Shown one piece after another: positions 12,182-26,966 of a stretch of 64,000 nt of DNA. The stretch covers positions 1,364,001 through 1,428,000 of the forward strand of contig JAGMVK010000015.1 in the NCBI GenBank assembly GCA_020747065.1. Direction: 5' to 3'. The position numbers and the translations under genes were made by a program. Origin of the DNA: Cadophora sp. MPI-SDFR-AT-0126. Its lineage: Eukaryota > Ascomycota > Leotiomycetes > Helotiales > Ploettnerulaceae. The notes beneath the pieces are model-generated. The model was not told the DNA's origin, made no database searches, and saw nothing but the letters and a program-made list of their open reading frames with translations. The stretch's first letter is position 1. Each line of letters opens with the position of its first letter.

Positions 12182-12388
12182 TGTGATGCAGAGGTAGAGC
12201 TCTCTGTTGTATTATCGGGGGCCCGTACGATTAAGTCAAGTCTGAAGTTGGAAATTATATATTCAGAGAACGTTAATTCTAGAAGAATTAAGTAAAGAGC
12301 ACGATATATATATATAAAGTGCTTACGCAAGCACACGCTAGACTAACTGCAGTGGCTTAAGAGCCTTAATATTACGCAGTGTTTTATA
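12182..12388 (-). repeat. 3' LTR of the copia element
   Basis: 207 bp, aligned end to end with 40720-40926. Mostly transition differences. Preceded by target duplication ttaat (12177-12181). Confidence 0.88.
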
Positions 12389-14859
<2,471 letters not shown>

Positions 14860-15418
14860 CTGAAATACTTAAATTTCTAACGAGATAAATTCTTTATTAA
14901 ACCATCAGTAGGTATATCAGTAGTAAGTAAATAAATAATAGCAAAAAATCCCCGAGCGTACTCTTGCTTTAATTATATATTCTGAATATTAATATATTTA
15001 AGCTTTGTCGTAATCTTTTCTATTTCACTTACTATTAGCCTGATCGTTTATTAGTTATCGCAGAAGATCTCTTATATCTCATTAATATTTAAAGCCAGAT
15101 TTTTAAAAAAGCGTTATAAAGCTATTATTTCTTTACTAATATACTCTAATACGAGTAATTCTGCTTCCGTTATTAAAGTCGTAATAATTACTTATCTTAA
15201 CGCTTTCCAGATTACTAGCCCACTAAATATTATAATCACACACCCTTACGACGAGCGCCGAGTTATAATATCATTAGTAAAAAAAGCATTAAAGGTAATA
15301 ATCAAGTATTTTATATATCTTCCTTCGTATATAATACTTAGGAAGCGCGTTTTATAAAAGTAACGAATAAGTCAATATATTACGGTAAAGTATTTAGCGC
15401 TTAGATTTATAGCAAACT
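14860..15418 (-). pseudogene. Copia RNase H, C-terminal part (left of the chromodomain gypsy insertion)
   Basis: On the minus strand the translation shows the standard copia RNase H order: RYFYKTRFLSIIYEG, then ITRRSS, then a TEAELLVLEYISKE block, then a CDN block, then a terminal DMPTDGLIKNL motif near 14880-14910. It is interrupted by stops at former Gln and Trp codons. It continues at 23178 on the far side of the inserted element, with target duplication aaact at 15414-15418. Confidence 0.82.
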
Positions 15419-15640
15419 TGTAACGACGCAATATTACTAAGTGCAGTATCAAGTATAGGAGCAAGAGGGTAGGCAAATAGTAATATTATAGGTCTGGTAC
15501 GAAGGAAATAAGAAGGTAAGGAGCCCTTACAGGGGAAGCGGTCCTATATATACACGAATCTGGTCCGGCTTCCGTCCGGTAATATTCCGGCTAAACCTGA
15601 GTACCCCTATTTCCAGCACTTCCGTCACTTCAACGTTACA
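15419..15640 (-). repeat. 3' LTR of the chromodomain gypsy element
   Basis: 222 bp, TGTAACG…CGTTACA, 97% identical to 22956-23177. Adjacent polypurine tract at 15643-15654. Confidence 0.93.
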
Positions 15641-17267
15641 TCACCCCCCCTCCTGTAAGAGAGCTTGCCCCTAAGCTCTGAATCGTATTTCCACGTAGAA
15701 TTATCGTTATATAAAACAGTAGAGGTATACAGCTTTAGTAGGGAAATTCCAGAGGAAGTGTTGATCTAGCAGTGCTAGTTAATAACAATAGTAGTAGTAA
15801 GCGAGGTAATAACCTGACTATAAAGCTGTCTAAAAGGCGTCTAAACTAGGTCTAGTAAGGTCATAATTGCTTGCTATTATGTGTGTTATAGTACTTAATA
15901 GCGCAGATCTCCAGAATTCTGACTTTCTTCTTCAAATAACTATAACTTTAAGTTCTATAAGCAAACCTTGTATATAAAGATTTATCGATCTATATATATT
16001 ACTAATACATTTTAATAGTCCGTATTAAATAAAATAAGTAATTTAAGAGTAAGTTAAATTCTGAATTCCTAGTAGTTTAGTAGTGATTCGGAATTAATTC
16101 GGTGTATTAACATAAACAGTGCCTGCTCTAACCCCTGTTAACGCCCTCGAGTCCACCTACTGTAAGTATTGCATCTGATGCGTTCGCTTGCTCGCTACGG
16201 AATCAGACTATATTTACGAGTTCAATAGCGCTAAAAGTAAGAAGTATGCGTACTATAAGAAGTAAGTAGAAAAGTGCAATCCTGTAAGTACTCCCTATTT
16301 CCTTTTCCTAAATCCTAATTATTGTGAATATAGTCCAATTGTGATCTAAATAAGCTAAAATACTGATTTTTATACCAGATTCCGCACTATATAACTGAGG
16401 AATATCATAAGCTCTCCCTTACTATCACTACTAAAGATAATAAGGGTATTATTTCTGCCTCCTAAGAGATTGATACCGGATTATATATTACTACTGCCAA
16501 TGCCCCTAAGACATAGGGTGAGCTGCAGTTGGAGTTATTAGAGGAAACCCGTGCTCTTCGCCGGGCTGTTACGGATCTGGCCGCATAATAAGCTATAGGT
16601 TACCCCCTTTTCTTTTGTCTTTTTCTTTTATTATAAGTTTTGCTTATAACTATCTCTATCTAGGATAGAGATCTAGTTCTAGATATACCTGTTTTCCCCT
16701 AAGCGAGATTAGAATAACCTCTAATTAACGTATGAATAAGGTCTGGTTTTAGCCTTAGGCTAAATCCAAGAGAAGATTGCTGCCGGTGCCACTAAGGTAG
16801 TTGAGACTGTTTGTTGTGGTAGTGTTAAGCGTAAGAGAGTGGAGGGGGAGGAGGAAGAGGGAGAGTTACCGGCCTGTTTTCGGGTAACTCGAAGTAGTAG
16901 ACGCCCTAGTAGCGCGGGGGAGGAAGAGGAGATTCTAAATAACTTGGAATAGGGGGAGAATAGGCCCTATTTCAGATTAGCTTCGTTATTGGTTCTTTAT
17001 AGCTATATCTTCGGTTAGACTTCTTATACGGGAGTAGCCCCCTATAGCGAAACCGGTGAGATGTTCTAGCTGGGGTATAATTACAAGACCGCAGCGTTGG
17101 TACTTTAAATCAAAGGGTATTTAGATAATCTGAATTAAACCTCGTTTTGCTGTCTTACTAATTGGTTTATTATCTTTTAAGTAACTGTAGTTGTCTTCTC
17201 TATTTTCCTATGCAGCTAACTATTTGGGCAGGTTTCGGGGTAGTCCCGGAGCAGAAGAGTTAACTTA
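15641..17267. other. 3' untranslated part of the chromodomain gypsy element
   Basis: Contains the polypurine tract at 15643-15654 next to the LTR and then about 1.5 kb without identified domains. A more GC-rich patch at about 16780-16960 includes G- and A-rich runs. Confidence 0.5.
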
Positions 17268-17418
17268 GTGAAAATCTCTTAACTTATGAGGCGACCCTAT
17301 TAAATTAGACGCGTTATACTATATAGTATTAGGATCGTGGCCTACTTAACTAACTTAATACTTTAAGGTATTGCAGTATAATCGCGATGTAAGAACTTCT
17401 TGCACTTCCCATTCTTCT
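17268..17418 (-). pseudogene. Chromodomain at the end of the gypsy polyprotein
   Basis: Minus-strand translation starts EWEVQEVLTSRLY and has the chromodomain pattern (KY-V-hydrophobic, GHDP, then Y-ASNL, SPHKLRDFH). The conserved aromatic Trp positions are now stops (TGG to TAG/TAA). Chromodomains bind methylated histone H3 and guide integration into heterochromatin. The position immediately after integrase is typical. Confidence 0.85.
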
Positions 17419-17799
17419 TGTCCCTTAATTCCCTTGGGGGGGTTTCGGGGCTGTTCCTAACCAGGTAAGGGGTCATTTAGGTCCTGGAATAATAACTTAG
17501 GAATAAATATATTATGAATATTTAATCCTGCAAGTAACTAGAGCTGGTAAGAGTTCCCTACTTAATGTAGAATTTCAAATAGCCCTTCCTATTAATTACC
17601 GAGCTTGCGACTTAATCGATGGCTTTTAAGGTTCTTAGTAAACAAGTACACTTTGTTACCTATTTGGAAATCGATAGGTCTACGATACTGGTTTATAGCC
17701 TTTACTATGTGATCCTGCGCAGCCTGTATATTTGATTTAGCTAACTCCTACGCCTCTTTCATATGTTCTGCTACTGCTTTAGTATCACGGTAGTTAAGC

Positions 17800-18560
17800 C
17801 TTTCTAGAAGAGTAGTAGCTTTAGGAGAGTTCTAATCCCAACTATTTCTCGGATCTAATCCAAATTTAAGCCGGTATAGGGCTATACTAATAGAGGTATA
17901 AGGAAGGGTTATTTAGGCTCGATCTATTAGTAGAATCAGTTCGCTTTAGTTATCCTAGTAGAAGTTAATAAATAGCCGTAATCTCTAATCGATATACCTA
18001 TTTATAATCTCTGTCTAGCTATTAGTCTCCTTATAATATGCCGTAGAAAGCTTAACTTAGACACCGATAATTCGGCAGAACTCTTTCTAAAACAATAAGA
18101 CGAACTATAGCTCTTGATTCGATATAATCGATTCCGAAGTATATCCGAATTAGTAGATCTACTAGATAAAGAGTTTAGCGGTACCGCGTACATCAATATC
18201 TTAGTGGTAAGGAATTATTACGGAATCCTTTCTCAGGCGGTTAATAAACACTAGGATTCTGTTATAACTATACTTATCCTTTAGGAAATTCTTGTAATCT
18301 ATACATAAATACTACATAGAATAACTTGGAATTAGTAGTGAGTAGAAAAGGCCTTGCTATTTAGAATACTTGGAGTACGAGAATTAATAGGCTCGGTAAT
18401 TTCTTACGTACTGATTGCAGTCCAAACCTATTCTAACCTAGTAGTACTTTGGGGCCAGGAATTGATACATCTTTAACCTACTGGGGTAAGTAATAAACGA
18501 CTAGTCGTGTACTTCTTTAATTAACCTAGTATAAAGGGAAGTATTGCGTTATACGTAGAG
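17800..18560 (-). pseudogene. Integrase of the chromodomain gypsy element
   Basis: Minus-strand reading shows the zinc-binding region (KMYQFLAPKYYW then CNQYVRNY, with two expected Cys changed to Tyr) near 18380-18520. The core domain follows (FGYTSESIISN, LSTAYY-ET-YTEIINRYI) near 18010-18200, then a GPY-like tail toward 17480. Stops interrupt it. Integrase inserts the cDNA and generates the 5-bp duplication seen at the ends. Confidence 0.85.
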
Positions 18561-18879
18561 TCGATCTTTGAAGAGTAGGAGTCTATTCTTAATTGAGTAG
18601 TCTTTGGGTAAGGATTTTCGCACGTTGGTAAAGGTAGTACGATTATCCTAATAAAGCTTTTTAATGAGGTTAAAAGAGTCCAGGGGAGCATTCGAAGGAG
18701 CTTCTGCCTTGGCAGTAGTTAATAGCGAGAGAGATACTATAACTACGGAGGAAACAAACTGTTCCGCTAGCTCAGAATTAATGCGGGGGTCGAGCCTTCC
18801 CGGTGCTAGTAGGGTTCGGCTCCGATTATCTTTCTGGACCTGTTTCTATACTTCCAAATCCTGCTCCCAATAGCTTAAG

Positions 18880-20040
18880 ATATCAGCCCTCTGATTATCT
18901 TTGCTAAGAATATATATAATTTGGAAGTTAAAGTCAGAGAGAAATTCCATCTAACGAGCTTACTTAGTGGTAAGTACTTTAGTGGTTATAAAGTACTTTA
19001 GAAAGCGGTGGTCCGAATATACCTCGATTCTGTTCCAAAGGGATATTAACTCTGGGCACTACTTGTAAAAGCCTTCCACGATAGCGTATAGTTCTTTATT
19101 ATGGATTTCCTAGTTTGGTTCGTGACTATTAAGTACGTGCGAATAGAATCCAAGTAGGTACTATTGTTTGTTATCGTGCTGTTATGATATCACTCCAGTA
19201 ATTACCCCGTTAGAAGTATCCGTCTCCAGCTTAGTAGGTAATTCCAGCTGGAAATAGTAAATCCGTTGAATTAACAGTAACTGCTTTTGAAGCTCTTTAA
19301 ACGTAATGCAACACTCTTCTGTCCAATTCCAGGCTACTATAAGTTGAGTAAGCGCAGACAGAGGTTTGGCAATGAGCCCAAAGTTACGTATGAATTATTG
19401 GTAAAAGCTACAGAACCCTAGGTACAACTTAACGGCTATCACGGTCTTAGGGTACTTCTAATTGCGTAGTGATTCAACCTTCTCCGGATCTGCCTCGATA
19501 CCCTCAGTGGTTACTATATAGCCTAAGTACTTAGTGCAAATAATATGGAATTTGCATTTCTTAATATTAGCTTATAATCCAACTTCTATTAAACGCTTTA
19601 GTACAGATTCTACGTAGGCCTGGTATTCCCCTATAGATTCGGAGTAGATTAGGATATCATCTAGGTAAGCTATACAGAAGTTATTTAGGTAATTAAGGAA
19701 TACGTTATTTATATAATATTAGTATATGCTAGGTCCATTGTAAAGGCTAAATAGTAGTACCTTACACTTATATAATCTGTATCTGGTCCAAAACGTAGTA
19801 TACTCCTTAGAGGCTAGGTCTATACGGATACGGTTAAAGGCGGCCTGAATATCTAATTTTATGAATATCTTTGTATTTAATACTCTAGTAAGGAGCTTAT
19901 TGATTTGGGGGATTAGATAAGCATCTTTTCGTGTAAGGGTATTTAGCTTGCAATAATTAATGTAAAATCGTAGGCCTCCATTGGGCTTTTTAATAAAGAG
20001 TATAGGTAATGTAAATAAACTTTAGCTCGACTTGATAAAA
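18880..20040 (-). pseudogene. Reverse transcriptase and RNase H of the chromodomain gypsy element
   Basis: Clear Ty3/gypsy pattern on the minus strand: FIKKPNGGLRFYINYCKLN at about 19941-19998, KLDIQAAFNRIRI next, and the active-site block AYLDDILIYSES at about 19635-19675, with the YxDD aspartates kept. IEADPEKV lies near 19480. RNase H starts with LETDTSNGVITGVISQ near 19185-19230 and runs to about 18880. Surprisingly few stops for this window, in keeping with the young age of the element. Confidence 0.9.
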
Positions 20041-20846
20041 CCCTTATTTAGATTCTCTAGAAGGTACTCCTTTATTACTTTAAGCTTCTCTATTAATTAA
20101 CGATAGAGAGGAGAGTAGGCGTCAGGTAGTAGCCCCTTAAGATAAATCTTATAGTCGTAATATTAATAAGGTGAAAGAGTATTTGTATCTTTCTTAGAAA
20201 ATGCTAACTTCAGATATTAGTACTATTTTGGAAGTCTTTTGGATAGGAATCGAATGGTATTAGAATCTTCCAATTTATACTATTCCTATAAGATACGGTC
20301 TATCTTATAGATACTAGTTTAAAAGAACTCAGTATCTTTATGTTTCATATTGAAATAGAAGGCGTTTGCGCTAATCTCGTAGATGAATATAGATGTAGGT
20401 GGTATCCTTGATAATTTATATTTTAATTTCCAAACCCGTAAAGGTCCTTCACTTGTAAGGGATAATATCGGGGTTGATTTAAGAGTAACTCGAAGAAGAT
20501 ATTCTTCTAGTATTTGAACTATAAAGAAGAGATGTTTTCGTTGCATCTTGTCCTTTTGGATTACTAGATCTTTGCGGTTTGCGTCGCTCTGGTAGTCTTG
20601 TTGTAGAGGGAGCTGCGTACGTGGAAAGGGTAAGACTAGCTCTCGAGACTATTGTTTAGTAGGCGAGTAATTAGATAGCCACAAAAATCGATTCTAGTCT
20701 ATCTATAACTTGAGATGGAATCAACGTATCTATTTAACGCTTATTATCATATCTTGCTTTCTTAGGTCAAGGATCACGAAGGGATAGTTATACACGCGTC
20801 GACCGTCAATCGTCAAATATAAACGCATGTAGTAGGTAGCGTGGCT

Positions 20847-21062
20847 TTAGACGGAGTTCTGAAAACCACGTATTAGTACAGTGTGCGGGAGGGGCTGAAT
20901 CTTCACTCCTAATGCCCTTAAAAGACGTGTAGATATGGTCCGATTCATAAAAAGATAACTATTTACTCTAGTGTCTACTAATGCAAAGAGTGTAACTCCT
21001 AATCCATTTATATTAAGTGTATAATTAATTATAAACTGCTTTCCTCCTATTAGAGAGTTCAA
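20847..21062 (-). pseudogene. Gypsy aspartic protease
   Basis: An open stretch of 71 codons with the retropepsin core ALVDTRVNSYLFM. The family's catalytic DSG/DTG is here DTR, probably a Gly codon changed by G-to-A. It is followed by LRALGVKIQPLP and a final GF motif. It sits between the gag zinc knuckle and reverse transcriptase, as expected. Confidence 0.8.
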
Positions 21063-21199
21063 ATCGAGTTTTAATAGATTATATTTACGTAAGCCTAAGA
21101 AAGAATCTTTCCCTAGGTCTCTTCGTTTTCCTATACTTAATCTTCCTTACTCTCCACTATCTCTTTAATATTATTATTAACTTCCTCCTTGTTAAGGAC

Positions 21200-22900
21200 T
21201 TAAATCTTAATTAATTTAGAATAGTTTGACTTATAGTACCTAAACTTTCCGCACTTATAATACTTCACCTGTAGGTCGCTAGAACCTCCCTGAGGTTTTT
21301 GCGTGCCCTTCTAATGCAGTAGGGTAGGAGTTGCAGTCTGCGGTATTAAGTAGCGGTAGAAGAGAGCGTTAGGAGAAGAAGTAGGTTTAAGTACTAGTTG
21401 AGAAGTGGGTGGTCCGGAAGTCTTCTAAAAGGGGCCTAACCTGGCTGCCCTCTAGGAAGAGTCTGATTTGCGGAGGCTAGTAAAAAATAGGTTAAGTTAC
21501 GTATTCCATTGCCTATTAGTGTTAATTAAGATAAGATAGGTTACTATCGCCGTGTAGTTGTCTTACTATAAGCTCTTAATTAACATAGTAGCGGCACGAA
21601 GCTGGGGAGTGATTTTAAGCCATATAAAAAAGAACTATTTTATATAGGCTACGTTTTCTTGAATTACGGTATTCTGAAATCTCGCACGAAATTAAGTAAA
21701 GGTTTTGCGTGCGTAGTCTGGTTCTTATATACTTATATCGAAGAACTTAGTACGAGCCTCGTAGGCTTCATTTCCAGTAAGAAAGTAGGTCTCTAGTAAA
21801 GAAATCATTTCTAGGGCTGTCCGGAACGTATCAGTTTCGGACAGGTATTGAGGCTCTAGGTAAGAGCGGGCTAGGCTAGTGGTCGATCCCCATACTAAAG
21901 CTCGCTATGCCCGAGCGTCTAGGTAGAAACTCGCGTTAACCTCTAATCGATCTTTCACTGAAGCTTTCCATTGCTTAAATGTTAGGTCGGTTCTATTGTC
22001 TAAGGGAGATATCTTTTCTGTGAGTTGTACCTTAGGTCCCCAAGGGGTATCCAATTCCGCCCCGTAGGTGGTAAGGGGGGTATTTTCTAGCTTAAACGGA
22101 GTACATCTACTTTGACCTATTGATTCGTCTCTTTCAGTTAATTGAATAATTGGCAGTAGGGTTCCAAGGGGAATCGAGGTAGGATTAGCAGGGGGTGCTA
22201 CTGGCGTGGCTTAAGCGGAAATTAGTAATTACTCGATACGAGCTAAGGAGGCCTCTTAAGCACGATTTCGATTCTCTATAGATTAGATAATTCCTCTTAA
22301 TACGTTTAGGTTACTAAAGTCTTTCTTATCTCAGTTTACGTAACCTTTGCCTTTATTACCTTGAGTCCTGCGGCTAGAAAAGCTTCTAACTGGAATTAGA
22401 GAGTTAAGAGTGTTATTAGTAGCTCCGCTAAACAAACCTACCGTATTAGTAGTATCTATAACAGGAATAGGAGAAGATTCGGGCGTGATTCGGGTCAGTC
22501 CTGAAATAGGGGTTCCAGGAGTATTAAGGGGACACTTCGTAATTTCCTAGTAAGGGATACTGGTATTAGGGTAGTTTTTATATGCCGCAATTCTACAGGC
22601 GGTGGGAGTTACGCGGTTGCGTTCCAAAGGAAAACAAAGGTAGTTTAAGAGAGTTTTATAAACTTAAGGGTTCCGGTAGTAGTAGTTGCAATACCTTAAA
22701 TTTATCTATAGCGGCCTCTGTGCGAAGGGGGTTATTTAGAGTCTCTATTAATAAAGACTACTCTACTCTGATTATACTGATTTGCGACAAGCAGAACTAA
22801 ACCCTGGTTCATCAGTTCGTTCAGGAGATCTCTGGAATCCTGACTCTTCGAGGATAGCAATTAGGGGTAATTCGGATAAGAATCGGTTGATTATATCTTC
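21200..22900 (-). pseudogene. Gag region of the chromodomain gypsy element
   Basis: The 3' part has a CCHC zinc-knuckle remnant at about 21215-21270 (YYKCGKFRYYKSNY, where Cys and His positions have become Tyr). The 5' part is poorly conserved, as gag usually is. The plus-strand frame at 22582-22800 is a shadow. The gag start is not resolvable. Confidence 0.65.
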
Positions 22901-22955
22901 TAGGTAGTAGGATATTATATAGGCCGTCCCCGGCGGGAGTGACCTTCTTGTTTAA

Positions 22956-23177
22956 TATAACGACGTAATATTACTAAGTGCAGTATCAAGTATAGGAGCA
23001 AGAGAGTAGGTAAATAGTAATATTATAAGTCTGGTACGAAGGAAATAAGAAGGTAAGGAGCCCTCACAGGGGGAGCGGTCCTATATATACACGAATCTGG
23101 TCCGGCTTCCGTCCGGTAATATTCCGGCTAAACCTGAGTACCCCTATTTCCAGCACTTCCGTCACTTCAACGTTACA
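22956..23177 (-). repeat. 5' LTR of the chromodomain gypsy element
   Basis: 222 bp, starts TATAACG (TG changed to TA), ends CGTTACA, followed by target duplication aaact (23178-23182). Confidence 0.93.
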
Positions 23178-24400
23178 AAACTATAATAGTACTGCTATTG
23201 TAAACGTTATATTAGGTCGAGCAACGATCGCAGTATATAACATAAAGCTAATCCTCTCTTAAAAAGCCTTAATTTGCTTCTTTATTACTTATTCTTAGTT
23301 TTTTACGAGATTAATTATTAGTAGTAACGTGCTTAAGCACTTGCTATTTACTAGCTTGAATTTATAAGCGATCTTCTTGATATATTAGTTATAAACGAGA
23401 GAAATAGTTTTGCGTTTTCGATCTCGTATTACTCTGATCCTTAAGAATTATTTAATATCTCTAAGATTATATATATCGTATACCGACTTAAGTTTATTAA
23501 TAATTTAATCGCCAAGCTTTTAGTGGTCTTGATAAAAAAGCATTTAAATATCGTTTATATAAAAAAGAACAAGAATCTTATACTTAAGATCTATGAATAT
23601 ACAAAGCTCTTTCGAGTATAAAAAGAGTCCGAGATTAGTTAAAGTCTTGCTTATATACTTATACCAGAAGTATAAAAAGTCTCTTATTTCGTAAAGAGCT
23701 CGATTTATATGTAATACAAAATCAAGTTTAAAAAAGCCTAGTAAAAACTGATAATATACGGTTTCGCCGTTTATATTCCGAAGAGCGTTAATAAATATAT
23801 TAATTACGTTAAAATATTTAATTTCCAAGTTAAATTTCGCTGCGAGTGCTATAGTTATACGAAAAGACTTCGAAGATAAAATACTTACGTATATTGAAAC
23901 AATCGTGTCTTCGCTTTAAAAATCACTACGTATTACGATACGTAATTAGTATCTGAATATATATCTATTATCGTCTAGCTTATATTTAAAAACTTATATA
24001 AGCGGGACTAGCTTTAATATTCTGCTCGAATCAAATACTTCTAAATGCTAGCAATTATACTTGTTTATATTTCTTATTTCCAACTAAACGTCTTTAATAA
24101 AATACTCTTTTATTAAGTGATTCTCAAGATCTTTCTACTGTATTAGTTCTAGTAAAAGATCTTTAACTTTAACTTTAGAAAATAGAATTTTTCCTTTTAA
24201 TATTAAGCGTATTACTTATATTACTGCCGCGATTATCGAATAAATTATTTGTATTATTCTTCGTAATTCTTCTTACTCTTCTTAAGGCGTATATTAATTA
24301 AATATAAACTCAGAAAGAAATTCATTAACTTCGGACTTTAGATCTCTTATCGTTTCCTTAAGGAGCTCGTGCGAGCTTTTACTCCTGAGGTTTAAGTTAC
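23178..24400 (-). pseudogene. Copia reverse transcriptase and start of RNase H
   Basis: The best-preserved part (23544-23828) is an open 94-codon stretch with the copia order: a V-NIFINA block, then YYQFLLGFFKL, then RALYEIRDFLYFWYKYI, then the active-site block YINDI, where the first Asp of YVDDI has become Asn. Toward 23178 it passes into RNase H and stops at the chromodomain gypsy insertion. It belongs to the old copia element and resumes at 15418. Confidence 0.85.
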
Positions 24401-25639
24401 CTCTGATATTTAAGTTTACTCGATTAGTAAAAGCGCGTTTCTTTAAGAATAGCGGAAAGTATCGCAAACACTTCCTTTTTCTTGCTTTTTCTTTGCGGTT
24501 TTCTTTTTTTCTTACTTTTAACTTAAGAGTTAGTACTTTTGGTAATCTTTAAGTTACTCGAGCTCGAGCTCGATCTAGTGACATTTACCGACTATAATCT
24601 TACCTAAAAGCGTGTCGTTGCTCTCGTTGCTCGAATTAGTAATAGTTCCCGATTTTCTATTATTATTACTAATATTTGGATCTTAATTCGTGAAAATTAA
24701 AAGCGTACGTTTACAATACGATTTATAAATTACTTATATTCACTTATATATAAAGCTCCTGAGTCCTGCTTTATACTTAAAAAAAGCTTTAAATTAAACG
24801 TAGCTAAAAAGAACTTATACTTTATAATATAAGTTAGATCTCCCGCTTAATCCTAAAGTACGTTTAGCGTCTGATTTATAAGTTATAGATTCTTACTCTT
24901 ACGCGATCTTAATATAACTTGCTTTATATTTAACGCAAGCTCTTAGTTTATTATACTTCTAACTTCTTTTTTACTACTTTACTTAAGTACGCTTTCGTTT
25001 GATATAAGTATAACTTCAAGAGTAAAAAGTTCTATAATACTAGTTTCTTTAGCTTCTTTATCTCTCATCCTCGAGTTCTTACTCTCGCTTTCACGAGCTA
25101 AAGTTAAGTCCTTAGTTTACTCGATAAGATCAATAAAAATACCGTCGTCTTAATTATCTTTATTTACGATTATTATATTATTATCGCGAATATTTTTGAT
25201 TATTCTAATTAACTTCGTAATAAGCTCGTCTTCTTTTAGCAGTTCTACTAGAAACTAAGCTTTTTATATTAAAATTTGCGCTTCTTCGCTTTTTAAAACA
25301 AAAAAGCTCTCTTCGTCGAAGCGAATATTACGCGTAATAATTATACGATCAAGGCGTAACATCTAGATCTTATAGATATTTAATACGAGAAAACTTACAA
25401 GATATCTAATATACGTACGCGCGTTTACTTTAAACGCTCTCTTCTTTTTTCTAAATAATCTTTCTATTATCAGAGTATATACTTTATAATTAAATATATA
25501 AATTCTATTTTAATTAAGTTTAAGATTAGTAGTAAAGCGAGTAATAATCGCGGGATTATACTACCGAAAGTAATTACGAAATTACAAGTCGTTAACTTTA
25601 AGTAATAACTTCTATTTATAAGCGCGGCTAAGGTATTTA
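24401..25639 (-). other. Copia linker between integrase and reverse transcriptase, highly decayed
   Basis: AT-rich with stops in all frames. No domain is readable. Its position between the two copia domains makes it part of that polyprotein. Confidence 0.5.
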
Positions 25640-26460
25640 TTATAAAAATAAATATTAATTAACGCGTACTTAAGTCTAAGTTCTTTAGGAAGATTTGCAA
25701 AGAGTCGTATTTTCACCCCTCTTGTGATCGCTTCTTAGTTAGTAAGCTCTACTGCGCTATTTAGCTTATAAGTTACGATAGAAGATAGCTCGAGATCGAT
25801 GCCTAGCTTATCTACTTAAGTCTTATATTACGTAAATCTTCTAATTATAATAACTGCTTTTTCCTAATCGTGTTTAAGTTTATATATTAAAAGCCCGAAC
25901 TAAGTCTTTACTTATTTCTTAAAGCTCTTAATACATTTAAATACGTTGTTATATATTTTAAATTAAAATATATAATCGACGAGTAATCCGCTATACTCGC
26001 ATTTAATCATAAAAAGCTAAGAGTAATTTCCAAGGTAAATTAAGTAATCGAAGAGATTTTAAGAAATCCTTTAAAATAGCCTTAAAGATCGTTATTTAAG
26101 CGAGTAGCGAGATATTATATTTAAAGCGTGCGTAACAGCGTAATACTTACACTTCAAGCGCCTTACTTTATTAATAATCTTTATATTTTTAGCTGAGAAT
26201 ATTAATTTCCGAAAAGTATCTGGTTCGAGGTGTCTAAATCGCAGATATTATATTATTTCCGAATTCGTATAAGTAGCGGCGTGATCTTTTAATAGCTTTA
26301 TCGCGCGATTTAATTTCTTATTAAGCGTTAAAAACATTATCGTGCTTGTATTACTTATTAGAATATCACTTAAATCCGACGAATAATTTAAGCGCCTGAT
26401 ATATTTAAAAAATATAAGATTCTGTTTACGCTCAAGCTTTCTGATTACTAGGTAATCGCT
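25640..26460 (-). pseudogene. Copia integrase with upstream GAG-pre-integrase segment
   Basis: Minus-strand reading shows the pre-integrase His-Cys region (YLRFRHLEPDTFRKL, then CKYYAVTHA) and the integrase core (FDYL, KCEYSGLLVDY, KLKHD-EKAVI, LGIDLELS, NSAVELTN), with stops at Gln/Trp codons. The order and spacing match fungal copia polyproteins. Confidence 0.75.
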
Positions 26461-26529
26461 TATAAATTAATTTTTATTTTTCTAACAAAACGTGCAATCC
26501 ATACTATAATATTATAACTTAATATTCTA

Positions 26530-26695
26530 AAAACGAGTTTCTAAGATAATATTTACGTGGAAGCTTTTAATTAGAGCGACGTCTGTTAATCTAAGGTTAA
26601 ACTTATTTTTATTTAGTTTTATAAGAGTATCCTTAAGAACGCGCGTACCGCGTCTTAAGATAAGTAAATAAGAGCTTTTATATTTCACTATATTA
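26530..26695 (-). pseudogene. Copia protease, C-terminal part (left of the gypsy insertion)
   Basis: Minus-strand reading RRGTRVLKDTLIKL then NLRLTDVALIKSFHVNII, the usual end of the copia protease. Read with 38588-38700 on the far side of the gypsy element, it forms one continuous frame, which locates the insertion precisely. Confidence 0.78.
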
Positions 26696-26966
26696 TGGAG
26701 AGGAGAATCCCAATCTTCATACGATAAGAGAGTAGTAAATATATAGTGCATAAGGTATAAGGTTTATAAAATAATAGATAGATAAAATCAAAAGATATTA
26801 TATATCTAAAAAGTACAAATTATTAAATAAAAAAAGAAATATAAAACCTATTAGAGAAAGAAGAGTTATTATTATTATTTTTAATCTCTTAAGGAGATCT
26901 TAGCTTAAGTATAATACTAAGTGTATAAGTTAAGTGATAAAAGTGTATTAAGGCCGATCCCTACTA
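26696..26966 (-). repeat. 3' LTR of the 11.9-kb gypsy element
   Basis: 271 bp, direct copy of 38317-38587. Starts TGGAGAGG, ends CTACTA (CA changed to TA). Confidence 0.88.

Larger units (their letters stand above)
15419..23177 (-). mobile_element. Chromodomain Ty3/gypsy retrotransposon (chromovirus-type), complete structure
   Basis: A 7,759-bp element with 222-bp LTRs (15419-15640 and 22956-23177) and a perfect target duplication aaact (15414-15418 and 23178-23182), inserted in the RNase H of the copia element. The LTRs begin TGTAACG and end CGTTACA. A polypurine tract (minus strand, 15643-15654) abuts the left LTR, so the element reads right to left. Order: gag with zinc knuckle, protease, reverse transcriptase, RNase H, integrase, chromodomain, as in chromodomain-bearing gypsy elements that target heterochromatin. 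The LTRs differ at seven positions, all transitions (3.2%), so it is much younger than its host copia, but stops already interrupt every domain. The 5' LTR has TG changed to TA. Confidence 0.93.

Noticed and set aside
12118..12336. Open frame with a near copy at 40686-40874, suggesting a repeated small gene
   Set aside because: Both lie largely inside the copia LTRs. The similarity is explained by the LTR pair and its adjoining sequence.
26527..26751. 74-codon minus-strand frame taken as one protein
   Set aside because: It straddles the gypsy LTR border at 26696. Only the part left of the border is copia protease.
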